64,000 nt of DNA from Deltaproteobacteria bacterium (GTDB lineage Bacteria > Myxococcota_A > UBA796 > CAJQPC01), in the NCBI GenBank assembly GCA_016717595.1, contig JADKFE010000039.1, positions 14,051 through 78,050 on the forward strand, given 5' to 3'. The notes beneath the pieces were generated by a model, which did not search any database, was not told the origin of the DNA, and saw only the letters and a list, made by a program, of their open reading frames with translations. Below, piece after piece: positions 50,996-59,261 of the stretch; position 1 is the first letter of the stretch; each line of letters starts with the position of its first letter. Made by a program: the position numbers and the translations under genes.

Positions 50996-51001
50996 AGTAT
51001 A
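50996..51001 (-). promoter_or_regulatory. Candidate internal promoter of the kinase gene
   Basis: TATACT, the best -10 in the neighbourhood, lies 50 bases before the kinase ATG in the only sizeable gap (93 bases) of the signalling locus. No clear -35. Confidence 0.3.
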
Positions 51002-51039
51002 TCCGGTCCGGGTGGCGGCTACTTGCGCCCGGGGCTAGC

Positions 51040-51759
51040 TCATCCATCACACAGGCCCCCCTCGGCCTGGGCGAGCTCGATCAGGAGGTGCATCGTCGCG
51101 AGGTACTCGATCACCCGCTCCTCAACACCGGCGTTCTCCTTCTTCACCTTGTCCCACGACCACTGGCCGGTGATCCCCCGGCCCCACGGCGCGTTGTGAT
51201 CGAGGAGCTCGGACTCTTTTTCGAGGAGGATCGAGGCGATGGCCATGACCGTCGCGTCGGGCTGGCGATCGTCGAGGAGCTCGGCGTCGCGGTAGACCTC
51301 ACCGACGGGGGAGAGCAGGTACCACTCCTGGGCCTCGATGCCTGAGATTCGGCGCAGGTTGACCACCTGGCGGCGGCCTTTCTCGAGGCTGACGATGTAC
51401 CGCAAGGCGCCGTACCGGGGCCGCACGTCTTGGGTCTCCCCGCAGAGGGCGTCGGCGAGCTGGTTGGGGTCGCCCGCCTCACGCAGCAGCACCGCGAGGC
51501 GCTCGCCGTTCTGGTCCTCGAGGTCTTGGACCTTCTTCGCCGCCGCCTTGGCTTTGGCGTCGTCGAGGCCGAAGGTCTTCATGTTGTTCTCGCGCTCGGC
51601 CTTCACGTAGCTGATGCGCAGCGGGTCTTCAGCGCGGATGAGCTGCTTGGAGCCCTCCTCCACGCCGGAGATGTCCTCCATGCTCAGCAGGTAGCCGTTG
51701 ACGCCTACGCCCAAGAACAGGCTCGCGCCGGCCATGAAGAGGCGCCAGTTCACATCCAT
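51040..51759 (-). CDS. Membrane-anchored hypothetical protein of the signalling locus
   Basis: A 239-residue protein with one N-terminal span (WRLFMAGASLFLGVGVNGYLLS, residues 4-26) and an extracytoplasmic or cytoplasmic remainder that is helical and charged (KAERENNMKTFGLDDAKAKAAAKKVQDLEDQNGERLAVLLREAGDPNQLADALCGE...). No family recognised. Its start overlaps the end of the transglycosylase gene by 10 bases, so both are translated together. It may be an adaptor between the transglycosylase and the kinase, but that is a guess. Confidence 0.72.
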   Translation of the reverse strand: MDVNWRLFMAGASLFLGVGVNGYLLSMEDISGVEEGSKQLIRAEDPLRISYVKAERENNMKTFGLDDAKAKAAAKKVQDLEDQNGERLAVLLREAGDPNQLADALCGETQDVRPRYGALRYIVSLEKGRRQVVNLRRISGIEAQEWYLLSPVGEVYRDAELLDDRQPDATVMAIASILLEKESELLDHNAPWGRGITGQWSWDKVKKENAGVEERVIEYLATMHLLIELAQAEGGLCDG

Positions 51760-53345
51760 TTTTTGGCCTCCTCACTCGTGGGCACCTGGATGCGTGTGCA
51801 GTAGCCCTCGCCGCGGGTGTAGTCTTTCCAGACCCGAAACTCGGGCATGTCGGCGTAGTTCAGGCTGTAGTAGCAGACCGCCAACAGATGCTGGGCGATG
51901 ATCGCGTAGGCGTAGTGTTGGGTCTCGCGGTGGAGGGTGGAGCCGCAGCCGTCCTGCTCCAAGAACGAGGCGTCTTTACACTTCACCTGTTTGCCCAAAT
52001 AACCGGGGTCAAACTCGAGCTTCTGGGACTTGAGCCAGCTCGCGTAGGCGTGCTTGAGGTTGCGGGGGCGGCCCTTGTTGCCGTCGTAGCGGGTGTCGTC
52101 GTAGCCCGCGTTGTGCGACGCGATGGCGATCTGCACCGCGGCGCCGGAGTCGGCGATCAGCGGGTCCTCTAGAGGCTCACGCAAGAGCTGCATCGCGCCG
52201 CGGGTGGAGGCCGCGAGGCTGGTGCGCTCATCCGGGGTGCATTGGGTGATGATGCACTTGTTGTCTTTGACGTAGGGCGCGTTCTTGAGCACGTTCGGCG
52301 GCGGGGTCACGCGGTCGGGCGTCCAAGGATCTGTCAGGCCCTTGATCTTGCAGTTGGCGACCTGCATCCCGGCGCGGCGACCGACCTCTGGCATAAACTG
52401 CCAGTAGCCCAAGGCGCAGACCGGGGAGGCGATCGCCGAGCGGTAGCGGGACTCTTGGTAAGGGATCGCCGCGAAGACCTCGGGCAGCTTCTCGCCGCGA
52501 AGCTCACTCACGACGTAGGCGTAGTCGTCCTTGACGGCCTCAAGACGCGCCCAGAACACCCGCGCCTTGATGTGCTGCTGGGCGGAGCGGGTGACGTAGT
52601 CGAGCAGGAGCGTGTCCCAGTTCTCTTTGTCTTTCAGGTCTTTGCGCCGGGCCAGCTCAGCGTTGGGCTTCTGTACAAAGTCGAACCACGCCTGGTCGAA
52701 GCCCTCGAGGAGGTTGGCGTCGGTGACGATCTCGTCGGTGACGACCTCGTAGTACTCTTCGCCGTCGTCCGTCGCGCCGAGCTTGGTGATGCCCTTTTGG
52801 TACTCCCGCACCAAAGGGATGACCACGGACACGGCGATGCCCATGGCGATGAACATGAGGCCGCCCAAGAACCACGCCGGGATGCCCTTGTTGGTGCGCA
52901 GCTCTCTCACGTCGCTGGGCTGCACCTCGGGGCTGCCCGCGGCGGCGTCGGACAGGATGCGGTTCTGCTCCCACACCCCCAGTCGGCGGGCCTCGATGAA
53001 CTGAATCGTCACCCCGCGCCCTGGGGGGCCGAGGTGAAAGGCGCAGCCGTCGGTGAGGTAAGCCGGGTTGCGCAGGGGCTGGAGCTCGTTCCAATCGACG
53101 TTGGGGTGCGGCGCCATGCGCACCTGGTTGGTGCCGACGGGGGCCAGAGACACCGTGGCGCCGTCATAGGCGGAGATCACGGCTTGGCGATCGTCTAGGC
53201 CGCGGTAGTCCTTGAGGTTCAGCCCGCCGGGGCCGGGCCGCGCGCCCATACGCACCACGGGCCCGCGACAGACGATGTCGCCCTCAAGCTCTAGAGGGCC
53301 GCTCAAGACCCTCAGCACCACGTCCCAGCGTTCTTGGCTGCTCAT
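51750..53345 (-). CDS. FHA-like domain fused to a membrane lytic transglycosylase
   Basis: A 531-residue protein. Residues about 15-135 (VRMGARPGPGGLNLKDYRGLDDRQAVISAYDGATVSLAPVGTNQVRM...CAFHLGPPGRGVTIQFIEA) follow the strand order of FHA domains, which bind phosphothreonine. A membrane span lies near residues 158-180 (FLGGLMFIAMGIAVSVVIPLV). The outer part is a lysozyme-fold SLT module: AAIPYQESRYRSAIASPVCALGYWQFMPEVGRRAGMQV with catalytic Glu near 295, and IASHNAGYDD. Several Cys near the end may be bonded. The protein could cut peptidoglycan in response to kinase signalling. It overlaps its neighbours by 4 and 10 bases. Confidence 0.83.
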   Translation of the reverse strand: MSSQERWDVVLRVLSGPLELEGDIVCRGPVVRMGARPGPGGLNLKDYRGLDDRQAVISAYDGATVSLAPVGTNQVRMAPHPNVDWNELQPLRNPAYLTDGCAFHLGPPGRGVTIQFIEARRLGVWEQNRILSDAAAGSPEVQPSDVRELRTNKGIPAWFLGGLMFIAMGIAVSVVIPLVREYQKGITKLGATDDGEEYYEVVTDEIVTDANLLEGFDQAWFDFVQKPNAELARRKDLKDKENWDTLLLDYVTRSAQQHIKARVFWARLEAVKDDYAYVVSELRGEKLPEVFAAIPYQESRYRSAIASPVCALGYWQFMPEVGRRAGMQVANCKIKGLTDPWTPDRVTPPPNVLKNAPYVKDNKCIITQCTPDERTSLAASTRGAMQLLREPLEDPLIADSGAAVQIAIASHNAGYDDTRYDGNKGRPRNLKHAYASWLKSQKLEFDPGYLGKQVKCKDASFLEQDGCGSTLHRETQHYAYAIIAQHLLAVCYYSLNYADMPEFRVWKDYTRGEGYCTRIQVPTSEEAKKWM

Positions 53346-55765
53346 CGCTTCAACACCAGCGGTTGGTTGAAGTCCACCTCATCCATGAGGAGGTGTGGGG
53401 AGAAGATACGCTCACCCTGGCACAAGTTCCAGGCCCCCGCCGGAAGTCGCAGCCAAGCGCAGAGATGATCGACCACGGCGCAGGCCGGGAGCGCGGTGGA
53501 GATCGGCGCGCGGAATCGGGCGGCGTGCTCTGGATCGGCCACCTCAAAGTGGACCCACCGCTCCCGCGCCACGACGGGGTGGAGCACCAGGGTGGAGCCC
53601 TCGGGGTAGGTCGAGAGCAAGGTCTCCCCGGCGGCGGGGCCGGTCTCGGGGCCCAGGCGGTAGTGCAGGGTGATGCGGCCCTGGAGGTCGGCGCGCAGGG
53701 GCACAAAGGTGGCGGTGAGGTACGACACGGCCTCGGAGAGCGTGAAGCCCCCGGGGAGCCGCGACTTGATCGCCGAGCCGTTGGGGCCCCGGAGCACCCG
53801 GTAGGAGAGGCTGGGGCCGCCCGCGGTGGCCTTCAGCGCGTCGGGGGGCCGGATGTTCTGAAGGTCGATGGACGCGCTGCCCCCGGTGAGGCTCAGGGGC
53901 GGCGGGCCGGTCTCCACCCGGGGGGCGGTGACCTCGGCGTTGTCGTAGACCACCGGACGAGGGGCCTCGACGGGCTTGGGGGCCTCGACGGGCTTGGGGG
54001 CCTCGACGGCTTTGGGCGGCTCGGGCACAAACGGCGGCGGCTTGGGGGTGGTCGTCACCGGGGGCAAGGTCACCGGATCGGGCGCGCGGGGCGGCGGCGT
54101 GGGCTCGACCACCAGCGGCGGCGGCGCGGGCTCGACCACCCGGGGCGGCGGCGCGGGCTCTGGGCGAGAGGGCTCGGGGCGGCGGACCTCGGGGGGCGGA
54201 TCGTCAAAGCTCGGCAGCGGCGCGCGCGCTCGGGGCGGGGCGCGGCGCACCCCCAGGCCACCCTCGGGGGTGCTCGGGAGCGGCTCGGGCCCCGCGGCCT
54301 CGGCCTTCTTGGGGGTGGCGTCGCTCAGGATGGCGTCGATCACGGAGCTGGCCGAGCTCTGCGAGCGGTTGAGCGCCCGGCGCAGGCCGCCGTCGGTGGA
54401 GGAGCTGATCGAGCGGATCAGCTCATCGGCGCTGATGCGGGAGCGGGGCGCCTCGGCGGGCGGCGCGGCGGCGGCGGGCGGCGGGGAGCCCCCCATCGGC
54501 GCCGGTCCGTCGAGCTCCTCCTCTTCGTCGCCGACCTCCCCGGGGCGGGTCGTGCGCGGCGCGCGGGCGCGGCGCCCTTCGGCGGGGCGACCCCATCGGC
54601 TGTCTGAAGGGGTCTGCGGCGGCGGCGCGGCCTTGGGCGGCTCGGCGCGGGGCGGTGTGGCGGCCTTCACCTCGGCGGCGGGGGTGGCCTTCGCCGCGGG
54701 TGCGGGCTCGGCGGCTTTTCCTTTGGCGGGGGGTGTCCAGGCGGCGCCTTTGGCCTGCGCGGGGCGCGCGGGGCGCGGCGGCTCGGGCTCGTTGTCTTGC
54801 TCGGCCAAGATCCGGGCGAGATCGGCCTTGGACAAGGACTGCGTCTTCCCGGCGTCCAGAGACTCCCCGGTGCGCCGCTGGGTCTTCGAGACCCGCGACA
54901 TCGTGTCCATCAGCGACGGGCCGCTGGCCTCAGCGCTGGAGAGCACCTTCTGAACCGCGCGCAGGTAGCTCGCGCCGTCGGGGAAACGGTCGCGGGGCGA
55001 GGGCTTCAGGCACAGGTTGAGCAGGTCACGCACGCCGTTGGGGAGCTGATCTTTGAAGCGGAACAGGCGCCGGGTGCCCTCGCCGCGGCTGGCTTGGGTG
55101 CGGATGTCGTTCACCAGGCCGTCGTACACGGGCTTGCCGGTCATCAGCTCAAAGGCGACCAATGAGAGCGCGAAGAGGTCGGCGGAGACGTCCTCTTTGG
55201 TGGAGACCATCCTCTCCGGCGGGCAGTAGCGGAAGCTGTCTTCGCCGGGGACCTCGTTGTTGTTGGCCTGGAACTGGAGGATCTCGACCTGGGGCAAGGC
55301 GTAGCCCATGATCTCGACCTGCCCGTCGGCCTTCACCATCACGCGCCAGGGCGTGAGGCCGCCATGGGAGTAGACCCCGGCGGGCTCACCGGCCTCAGCG
55401 GCGTTCAGGAGGATCTCCCCAGCGGTGTACATGAGCTCTAAGCCCGCGCGGATCCCGGCGTTCTGCCCCAGGTCGGACAGGGTGCGCACGACCTCATAGG
55501 CCGACCACGCCTGCCCCGTGGGGTAGACAAAGGCGCCCTGCTTGGGATCATGGGCGACGAGCTCAAGGAGCCCGGTGACGTAGGGCGCCTCCAAGAAGCC
55601 CTTGACGACCTCCAGCCCGGGCCCGATCGCCGGATGCGCGCGGTAGGGCGGGTGAAACGCCACGGCGGTGTGGCGGAAGCCGTTCTCTGAGCTCAGCTCA
55701 ACGAGGTCAGCGCCGGGTCCGATCGTCACCCGACCCGTCTTCTGGTAGCCAGCGATGGTGTCCAT
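53342..55765 (-). CDS. Pseudokinase with Pro-rich linker and C-terminal ubiquitin-like domains
   Basis: An 807-residue cytoplasmic protein. Residues 1-285 keep the kinase fold (SADLFALSLVAFELMTGKPVYDGL, GVRDLLNLCLKPSPRDRFPDGASYLRAVQ) but the Lys, the HRD and the DFG are lost (YSHGGLTPWRVMV and IMGYALPQV stand in their places), so it is a pseudokinase. A linker of about 350 residues follows, with Pro/Ala/Lys and repeats of VEAPKP type. The last 150 residues contain two tandem beta-grasp-like units (SYRVLRGPNGSAIKSRLPGGFTLSEAVSYL...LVLHPV, and WVHFEVADPEHAARFRAPISTALPACAVVDHL...VDFNQPLVLKR). Order and content recall EssB/YukC and YukD of type VII secretion. Confidence 0.8.
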   Translation of the reverse strand: MDTIAGYQKTGRVTIGPGADLVELSSENGFRHTAVAFHPPYRAHPAIGPGLEVVKGFLEAPYVTGLLELVAHDPKQGAFVYPTGQAWSAYEVVRTLSDLGQNAGIRAGLELMYTAGEILLNAAEAGEPAGVYSHGGLTPWRVMVKADGQVEIMGYALPQVEILQFQANNNEVPGEDSFRYCPPERMVSTKEDVSADLFALSLVAFELMTGKPVYDGLVNDIRTQASRGEGTRRLFRFKDQLPNGVRDLLNLCLKPSPRDRFPDGASYLRAVQKVLSSAEASGPSLMDTMSRVSKTQRRTGESLDAGKTQSLSKADLARILAEQDNEPEPPRPARPAQAKGAAWTPPAKGKAAEPAPAAKATPAAEVKAATPPRAEPPKAAPPPQTPSDSRWGRPAEGRRARAPRTTRPGEVGDEEEELDGPAPMGGSPPPAAAAPPAEAPRSRISADELIRSISSSTDGGLRRALNRSQSSASSVIDAILSDATPKKAEAAGPEPLPSTPEGGLGVRRAPPRARAPLPSFDDPPPEVRRPEPSRPEPAPPPRVVEPAPPPLVVEPTPPPRAPDPVTLPPVTTTPKPPPFVPEPPKAVEAPKPVEAPKPVEAPRPVVYDNAEVTAPRVETGPPPLSLTGGSASIDLQNIRPPDALKATAGGPSLSYRVLRGPNGSAIKSRLPGGFTLSEAVSYLTATFVPLRADLQGRITLHYRLGPETGPAAGETLLSTYPEGSTLVLHPVVARERWVHFEVADPEHAARFRAPISTALPACAVVDHLCAWLRLPAGAWNLCQGERIFSPHLLMDEVDFNQPLVLKR

Positions 55766-55824
55766 TCAGCCCTCAAGGAGTCATCGGGATCCTATCATCC
55801 CAAAGCGGGCGCGTGGCCAGTCCA

Positions 55825-55833
55825 TGCTACGCT
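55825..55833 (+). promoter_or_regulatory. Extended -10 upstream of the acidic coiled protein
   Basis: TGCTACGCT lies 19 bases before the TTG start at 55852, leaving room for the GGAGGA ribosome site. Confidence 0.35.
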
Positions 55834-55851
55834 GAGCCGCCCGGAGGAAGC

Positions 55852-57441
55852 TTGTCCAACACGTCCCGTCAGGCCCGCCGCGAGCTCGTCGCCGAGCTGC
55901 AGAAGAAGGCGCCCGAGGTCGTCCCCGACAAGAAGACGGCCCAAGAGCTGCAACAAGAGATCCAGGGCCCAGATTCCCAGGTCTCCCCCGAGAACGCCCG
56001 CGCTCTGGCCTCCCAGGTGGGCAACGCGGCCTTGGCGAAGATGCTCCGCGACGTGGGCCGCCAAGAGGGCCCGGCGATCGAGGTGGAGCAGGTCGAGGAG
56101 CAAGAGCAAGAAGAGGAGCAAGAACAAGAAGAGGATGAGGGCTGGGACGAGGGGCTCGAGGCCGCGTTCTCGTCTAGCATGAGCGCGCCGCAGTCCTCTG
56201 GCCAAGGCACCGAGGCCGGTGGGGGCGCTGGCGCCGACTACGACCAGCAGTACGGCGGCGACGACGACGCCGAGCCGCCCCCGGTGAACCCCAAACGCCG
56301 CGCCTTCCGCCGCGCCCACGCCCAGACCGGCTTCGGCATGGCGCAAGACAAGCTCAAGACCGACGACGACGACGAAGAGACGATCTATCTGGACGAGCTT
56401 CCGCCCTTAAACCACCCCGAGGCGCCCCAAGGCGACGAGCGCCTTGACGCCGTCTGGGGCTGGCTTCAAGAGCCCGTGGAGCACGCGGACTGGGACCCAG
56501 AGCCTGAAGACCTCACCCTCGCCCCCGAGGGCCTCGTCGTGGTGATGGAGCTGGGCCAGTTCTTGAGCGCCGCCGCCCAAGACCCCCTCACCCGCGCCCT
56601 CGGGCGCCTGTTGGGCCCCACCGCCGGGGGCCCGGGCCTGGCCACCCAGGTCGCCCGAGGCGGGGCCTTGGGCACCCTCGCCATGGTGATCGAGGCCGAG
56701 CGCGTAGAGCTCCCCGCGGTGAACCAAGCGGCGACGATCGCCTTGGAGCGTGACGCCCGCCGCCAAGGCCGCGCCGCCGCCCACATCTGCGCCCAGCGCA
56801 GCCGCCTCGCGGCGCACTTCATCTTTGACGAGGCCGTGCGCGGTGAGCTGCCGCCCACACCGGGCCGCGCCTCCCGAGGCCCCGCCCCCGGTCGTCGCGC
56901 CCAGGGCCTGCTCGACGCCGCCATCGACCACGTCGTGAAGCCTTGGCCCGTGCGCCCGCCGCGGTCCATGGCCCGCACGCACAGCGGCGATCTCACCATC
57001 GACGCCCAGACCGCGGCCTTCGACGCGGTGTTTGCTGAGCTCATCGGCCCCGGCGACGAGCTGCTCACGCACTTAGAGCCCGACCAGCTCCAGCCGCTGA
57101 TCGACAGCATCGAGACGCTCGTGGGCAGCGCCGGTCGCGCCCAGGCCGAGGCCGCCTGCGCCGCCATCGCCGCCCTGCGCGCCGCCGGGGCCCCGGTGCA
57201 GACCCGCCTGCGCGCCATCCTCCGCGCCGTGGACGAGGAGCTCCGCGAGATCGCCCGCGAGTCCATCCGTGTGGGCCGCCGCCTGGAGAACCTCGTCGGG
57301 GAGCCCATGGACGACGCTGAGCCCAGCCTGCACGACGCAGAGGCCGCCTTACGCCGCTGGAGCGAGCGCCTGTTGTTGGTGCGGGAGAGCTGCTTCGGCG
57401 CCGTGGGCCGGGTGGCCTTGACCGCGACGGGTGGCGCGTGA
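55852..57441 (+). CDS. Acidic hypothetical protein with GNAAL helix near its N-terminus
   Basis: A 529-residue protein. TTG 55852 with GGAGGA seven bases upstream is the start; ATG codons are absent in this frame there. Residues about 5-55 are helical and include VGNAALAKMLRD, like the 'GNAAv..ll' helix common in proteins linked to contractile injection systems. Residues about 70-90 are a Glu/Gln run (QEQEEEQEQEEDE). The second half is a helical domain of unknown family (ALGRLLGPTAGGPGLATQVARGGALGTLAMVIEAERVELPAVNQAATIALERDARRQGR). No protease or toxin motif found. The end overlaps the TPR gene by four bases. Confidence 0.7.
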   Translation: MSNTSRQARRELVAELQKKAPEVVPDKKTAQELQQEIQGPDSQVSPENARALASQVGNAALAKMLRDVGRQEGPAIEVEQVEEQEQEEEQEQEEDEGWDEGLEAAFSSSMSAPQSSGQGTEAGGGAGADYDQQYGGDDDAEPPPVNPKRRAFRRAHAQTGFGMAQDKLKTDDDDEETIYLDELPPLNHPEAPQGDERLDAVWGWLQEPVEHADWDPEPEDLTLAPEGLVVVMELGQFLSAAAQDPLTRALGRLLGPTAGGPGLATQVARGGALGTLAMVIEAERVELPAVNQAATIALERDARRQGRAAAHICAQRSRLAAHFIFDEAVRGELPPTPGRASRGPAPGRRAQGLLDAAIDHVVKPWPVRPPRSMARTHSGDLTIDAQTAAFDAVFAELIGPGDELLTHLEPDQLQPLIDSIETLVGSAGRAQAEAACAAIAALRAAGAPVQTRLRAILRAVDEELREIARESIRVGRRLENLVGEPMDDAEPSLHDAEAALRRWSERLLLVRESCFGAVGRVALTATGGA

Positions 57442-58508
57442 GCCAGGCCGTCTCCCACGCCACCACCCTCACCAGCGCGCTGGAGGCCCTGCCGCCCTTC
57501 GGCCCCGCCCTCGCCGAGCTGGGCGCCCTGGACGCCGCCTTGGTTCAGGCCTTGGGCCGCGCCCCCGACGCGCCCCTCGCCGTGCGCGCCTTGATCCGCC
57601 GGGGCGAACGCCAGCTCGTGCTCGGTCAAGAGGAGGCCGCGGCCACCTTCGCCGAGGCCGCCCGCCGGGCGATGGCCTTGGGCGACGCCGAGCGGGACGC
57701 CCACGCCCGCCTGTGGTGTGTGCGGGCCTTGGCTGAGCTCGGCAGCGCCGCTGATGCCCGGGCCTTGATGGAGCGCGCCGACCGCGACGCCGAACATTTC
57801 CCGGCGATCCAGCTCACCCGGGGCCTCGCCCGCGCCGCCCTGCGCAGCGAAGGCGCCACCTCAAGCCTCCAGCACGCCCTGACCGAGCCCGGCCCAGTGA
57901 GCCGCCGCCGCGAAGAGCACGACGGCTGGTTGGCGCTGGGCGAGGCCTTGGAGCGTGACGCCCGCTGGCGTGAGGCGGACGCCGCCTACGCCCGCGCCCA
58001 GGCCCTCGCGCATAGCGCCCAAGACGCCGCCCTGGCCGCCCGGGTGGCGCTGATCCGCGCCTTGAGCCTCCTGCGCCACGGCTTGCCCCGGCAGGCCGCG
58101 CCCCTGCTCAACGCCGTGTGGGTTGAGGGTGAGCCCGCCCTGCGCCTCACCGCGGGCCTCTTGTTGAGCGGCCTGGCCTTGGCCGAGGGGGACGCCCGCG
58201 CCGCCGGTCCCCTCGCGGCGAGCTGCCAGGCCCTCGCCTTGGAGCGCCGAAGCTGGCTGGCCTACGCCTCGGCCAGCATCGACCTCGCCATGGCCCGAGG
58301 CCTTGAGGATCCCGAGGCCGAGGCCGCCACTCTGCTCGAGTCCTTGGCGCGATGCCGCGCCTTGGGTGAGCCCGGGGCCTTGCTGCAGTCGCGCCTCTTG
58401 GAGCTGCGTGGCCAGCGCCGCCAGCGCCCGGAGGAGCCCGAGGCCGCGCCGGTCGTGGACGAGGGCGTGGGCGGGGCCGTGGAGGAGGATGACGAGGGGG
58501 TGGGGTGA
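57438..58508 (+). CDS. TPR-like helical repeat protein
   Basis: A 356-residue all-helical protein with several tetratricopeptide-like pairs (ALIRRGERQLVLGQEEAAATFAEAARRAMALGDAERDAHARLWCVRALAELGSAADARALMERADRDAEHFPAI, WLALGEALERDARWREADAAYARAQALAHSAQDAALAARVALIRALSLLRHG). The last 25 residues are acidic. GTG start overlaps the previous stop, so it is co-translated. It resembles the TPR protein at 46378 in layout and may be its counterpart in the divergent half of the locus. Confidence 0.78.
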   Translation: MSQAVSHATTLTSALEALPPFGPALAELGALDAALVQALGRAPDAPLAVRALIRRGERQLVLGQEEAAATFAEAARRAMALGDAERDAHARLWCVRALAELGSAADARALMERADRDAEHFPAIQLTRGLARAALRSEGATSSLQHALTEPGPVSRRREEHDGWLALGEALERDARWREADAAYARAQALAHSAQDAALAARVALIRALSLLRHGLPRQAAPLLNAVWVEGEPALRLTAGLLLSGLALAEGDARAAGPLAASCQALALERRSWLAYASASIDLAMARGLEDPEAEAATLLESLARCRALGEPGALLQSRLLELRGQRRQRPEEPEAAPVVDEGVGGAVEEDDEGVG

Positions 58509-58576
58509 GGGGCTGGCCCGCGCCACCCGCGCCGCCCTCCCCGCCTCACGATCCTTGCCCTTTTGCCCTCCCCAAA

Positions 58577-58592
58577 CGCACAATTTTGTGCG
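58577..58592. promoter_or_regulatory. Palindromic operator-like site before the GNAT gene
   Basis: CGCACAA-TT-TTGTGCG, a perfect 7-base inverted repeat with a 2-base centre, in a 130-base gap. TTGCCC (58555-58560) and CACAAT (58579-58584), separated by 18 bases, could be a promoter whose -10 falls inside the palindrome. A regulator bound there would block it. Confidence 0.4.
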
Positions 58593-58638
58593 AGAGATCC
58601 AACCACCTCCTCTCGCGCCCCTTCCCTCTGAGGCATAC

Positions 58639-59217
58639 TTGGCGGCTGTGCAGCACCTCACCAAAATCGCCGACATCGACATCATCCGCCTTCACGACGA
58701 ACAAGAGGCCGCGGTCTACCGCCCGTCCTTCGTGGGGGCGTACCAGACCATCTTCTCTGAGCCGCCGTACAACGAGCTCTTTTACCCCTACGAGGCTGAA
58801 GGGGTCCTGGCGCGCACGCTCCAGACGCCGGACCACATCGCCTTGTTGGCGGTGCGGGGCATCACCGTGGTGGGCTTTGGCTTCGCGGTGCCCCTCGCGC
58901 ACCGCAAAGACGTGGCCCGGGAGGTCCAAGGGCTGCTGCCGATTCAGCCGACGTATTACCTCTCGGAGCTGGGCATGCTCAACAAGGTCCGCGGCCTCGG
59001 CCTCGGCGGGGAGCTGATCCGCCTGCGCCTGGAGATGATCAACCGCGCCAAGTACAGCCACGTCCTGCTGCGCACGTCGGCCACGCGCCACGCGGGCTAC
59101 GACATGTACCTCAAGCGGGGTTTTCAGGACATCGGCGTGTACATGGAGGTCCACTCCCGCCGCATCGACGGCCAGGTGACCACGGACCGCCGCCTCTTCT
59201 TGAGCCAGGTGCTCTGA
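58639..59217 (+). CDS. GNAT-family acetyltransferase
   Basis: About 192 residues. The acetyl-CoA-binding fold is visible: EAAVYRPSFVGAYQTIFSEPPYNELFYPYEAEGVL (N-terminal part), ALLAVRGITVVGFGFAVPLA, YYLSELGMLNKVRGLGLGGELIRLRLEMIN (motif A with RGLGLG for CoA phosphates) and HVLLRTSATRHAGYDMYLKRGFQDIGVYMEV. The substrate is unknown. TTG 58639 follows TGAGG by five bases and is the most likely start; GTG 58648 is an alternative. The frame is open far upstream but that part is non-coding in character. A palindromic operator lies upstream. Confidence 0.85.
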   Translation: MAAVQHLTKIADIDIIRLHDEQEAAVYRPSFVGAYQTIFSEPPYNELFYPYEAEGVLARTLQTPDHIALLAVRGITVVGFGFAVPLAHRKDVAREVQGLLPIQPTYYLSELGMLNKVRGLGLGGELIRLRLEMINRAKYSHVLLRTSATRHAGYDMYLKRGFQDIGVYMEVHSRRIDGQVTTDRRLFLSQVL

Positions 59218-59261
59218 TCTCCCGAGCGGCCGTCGCGCTCGGCGCCTTCGCCTGCGCCGCC

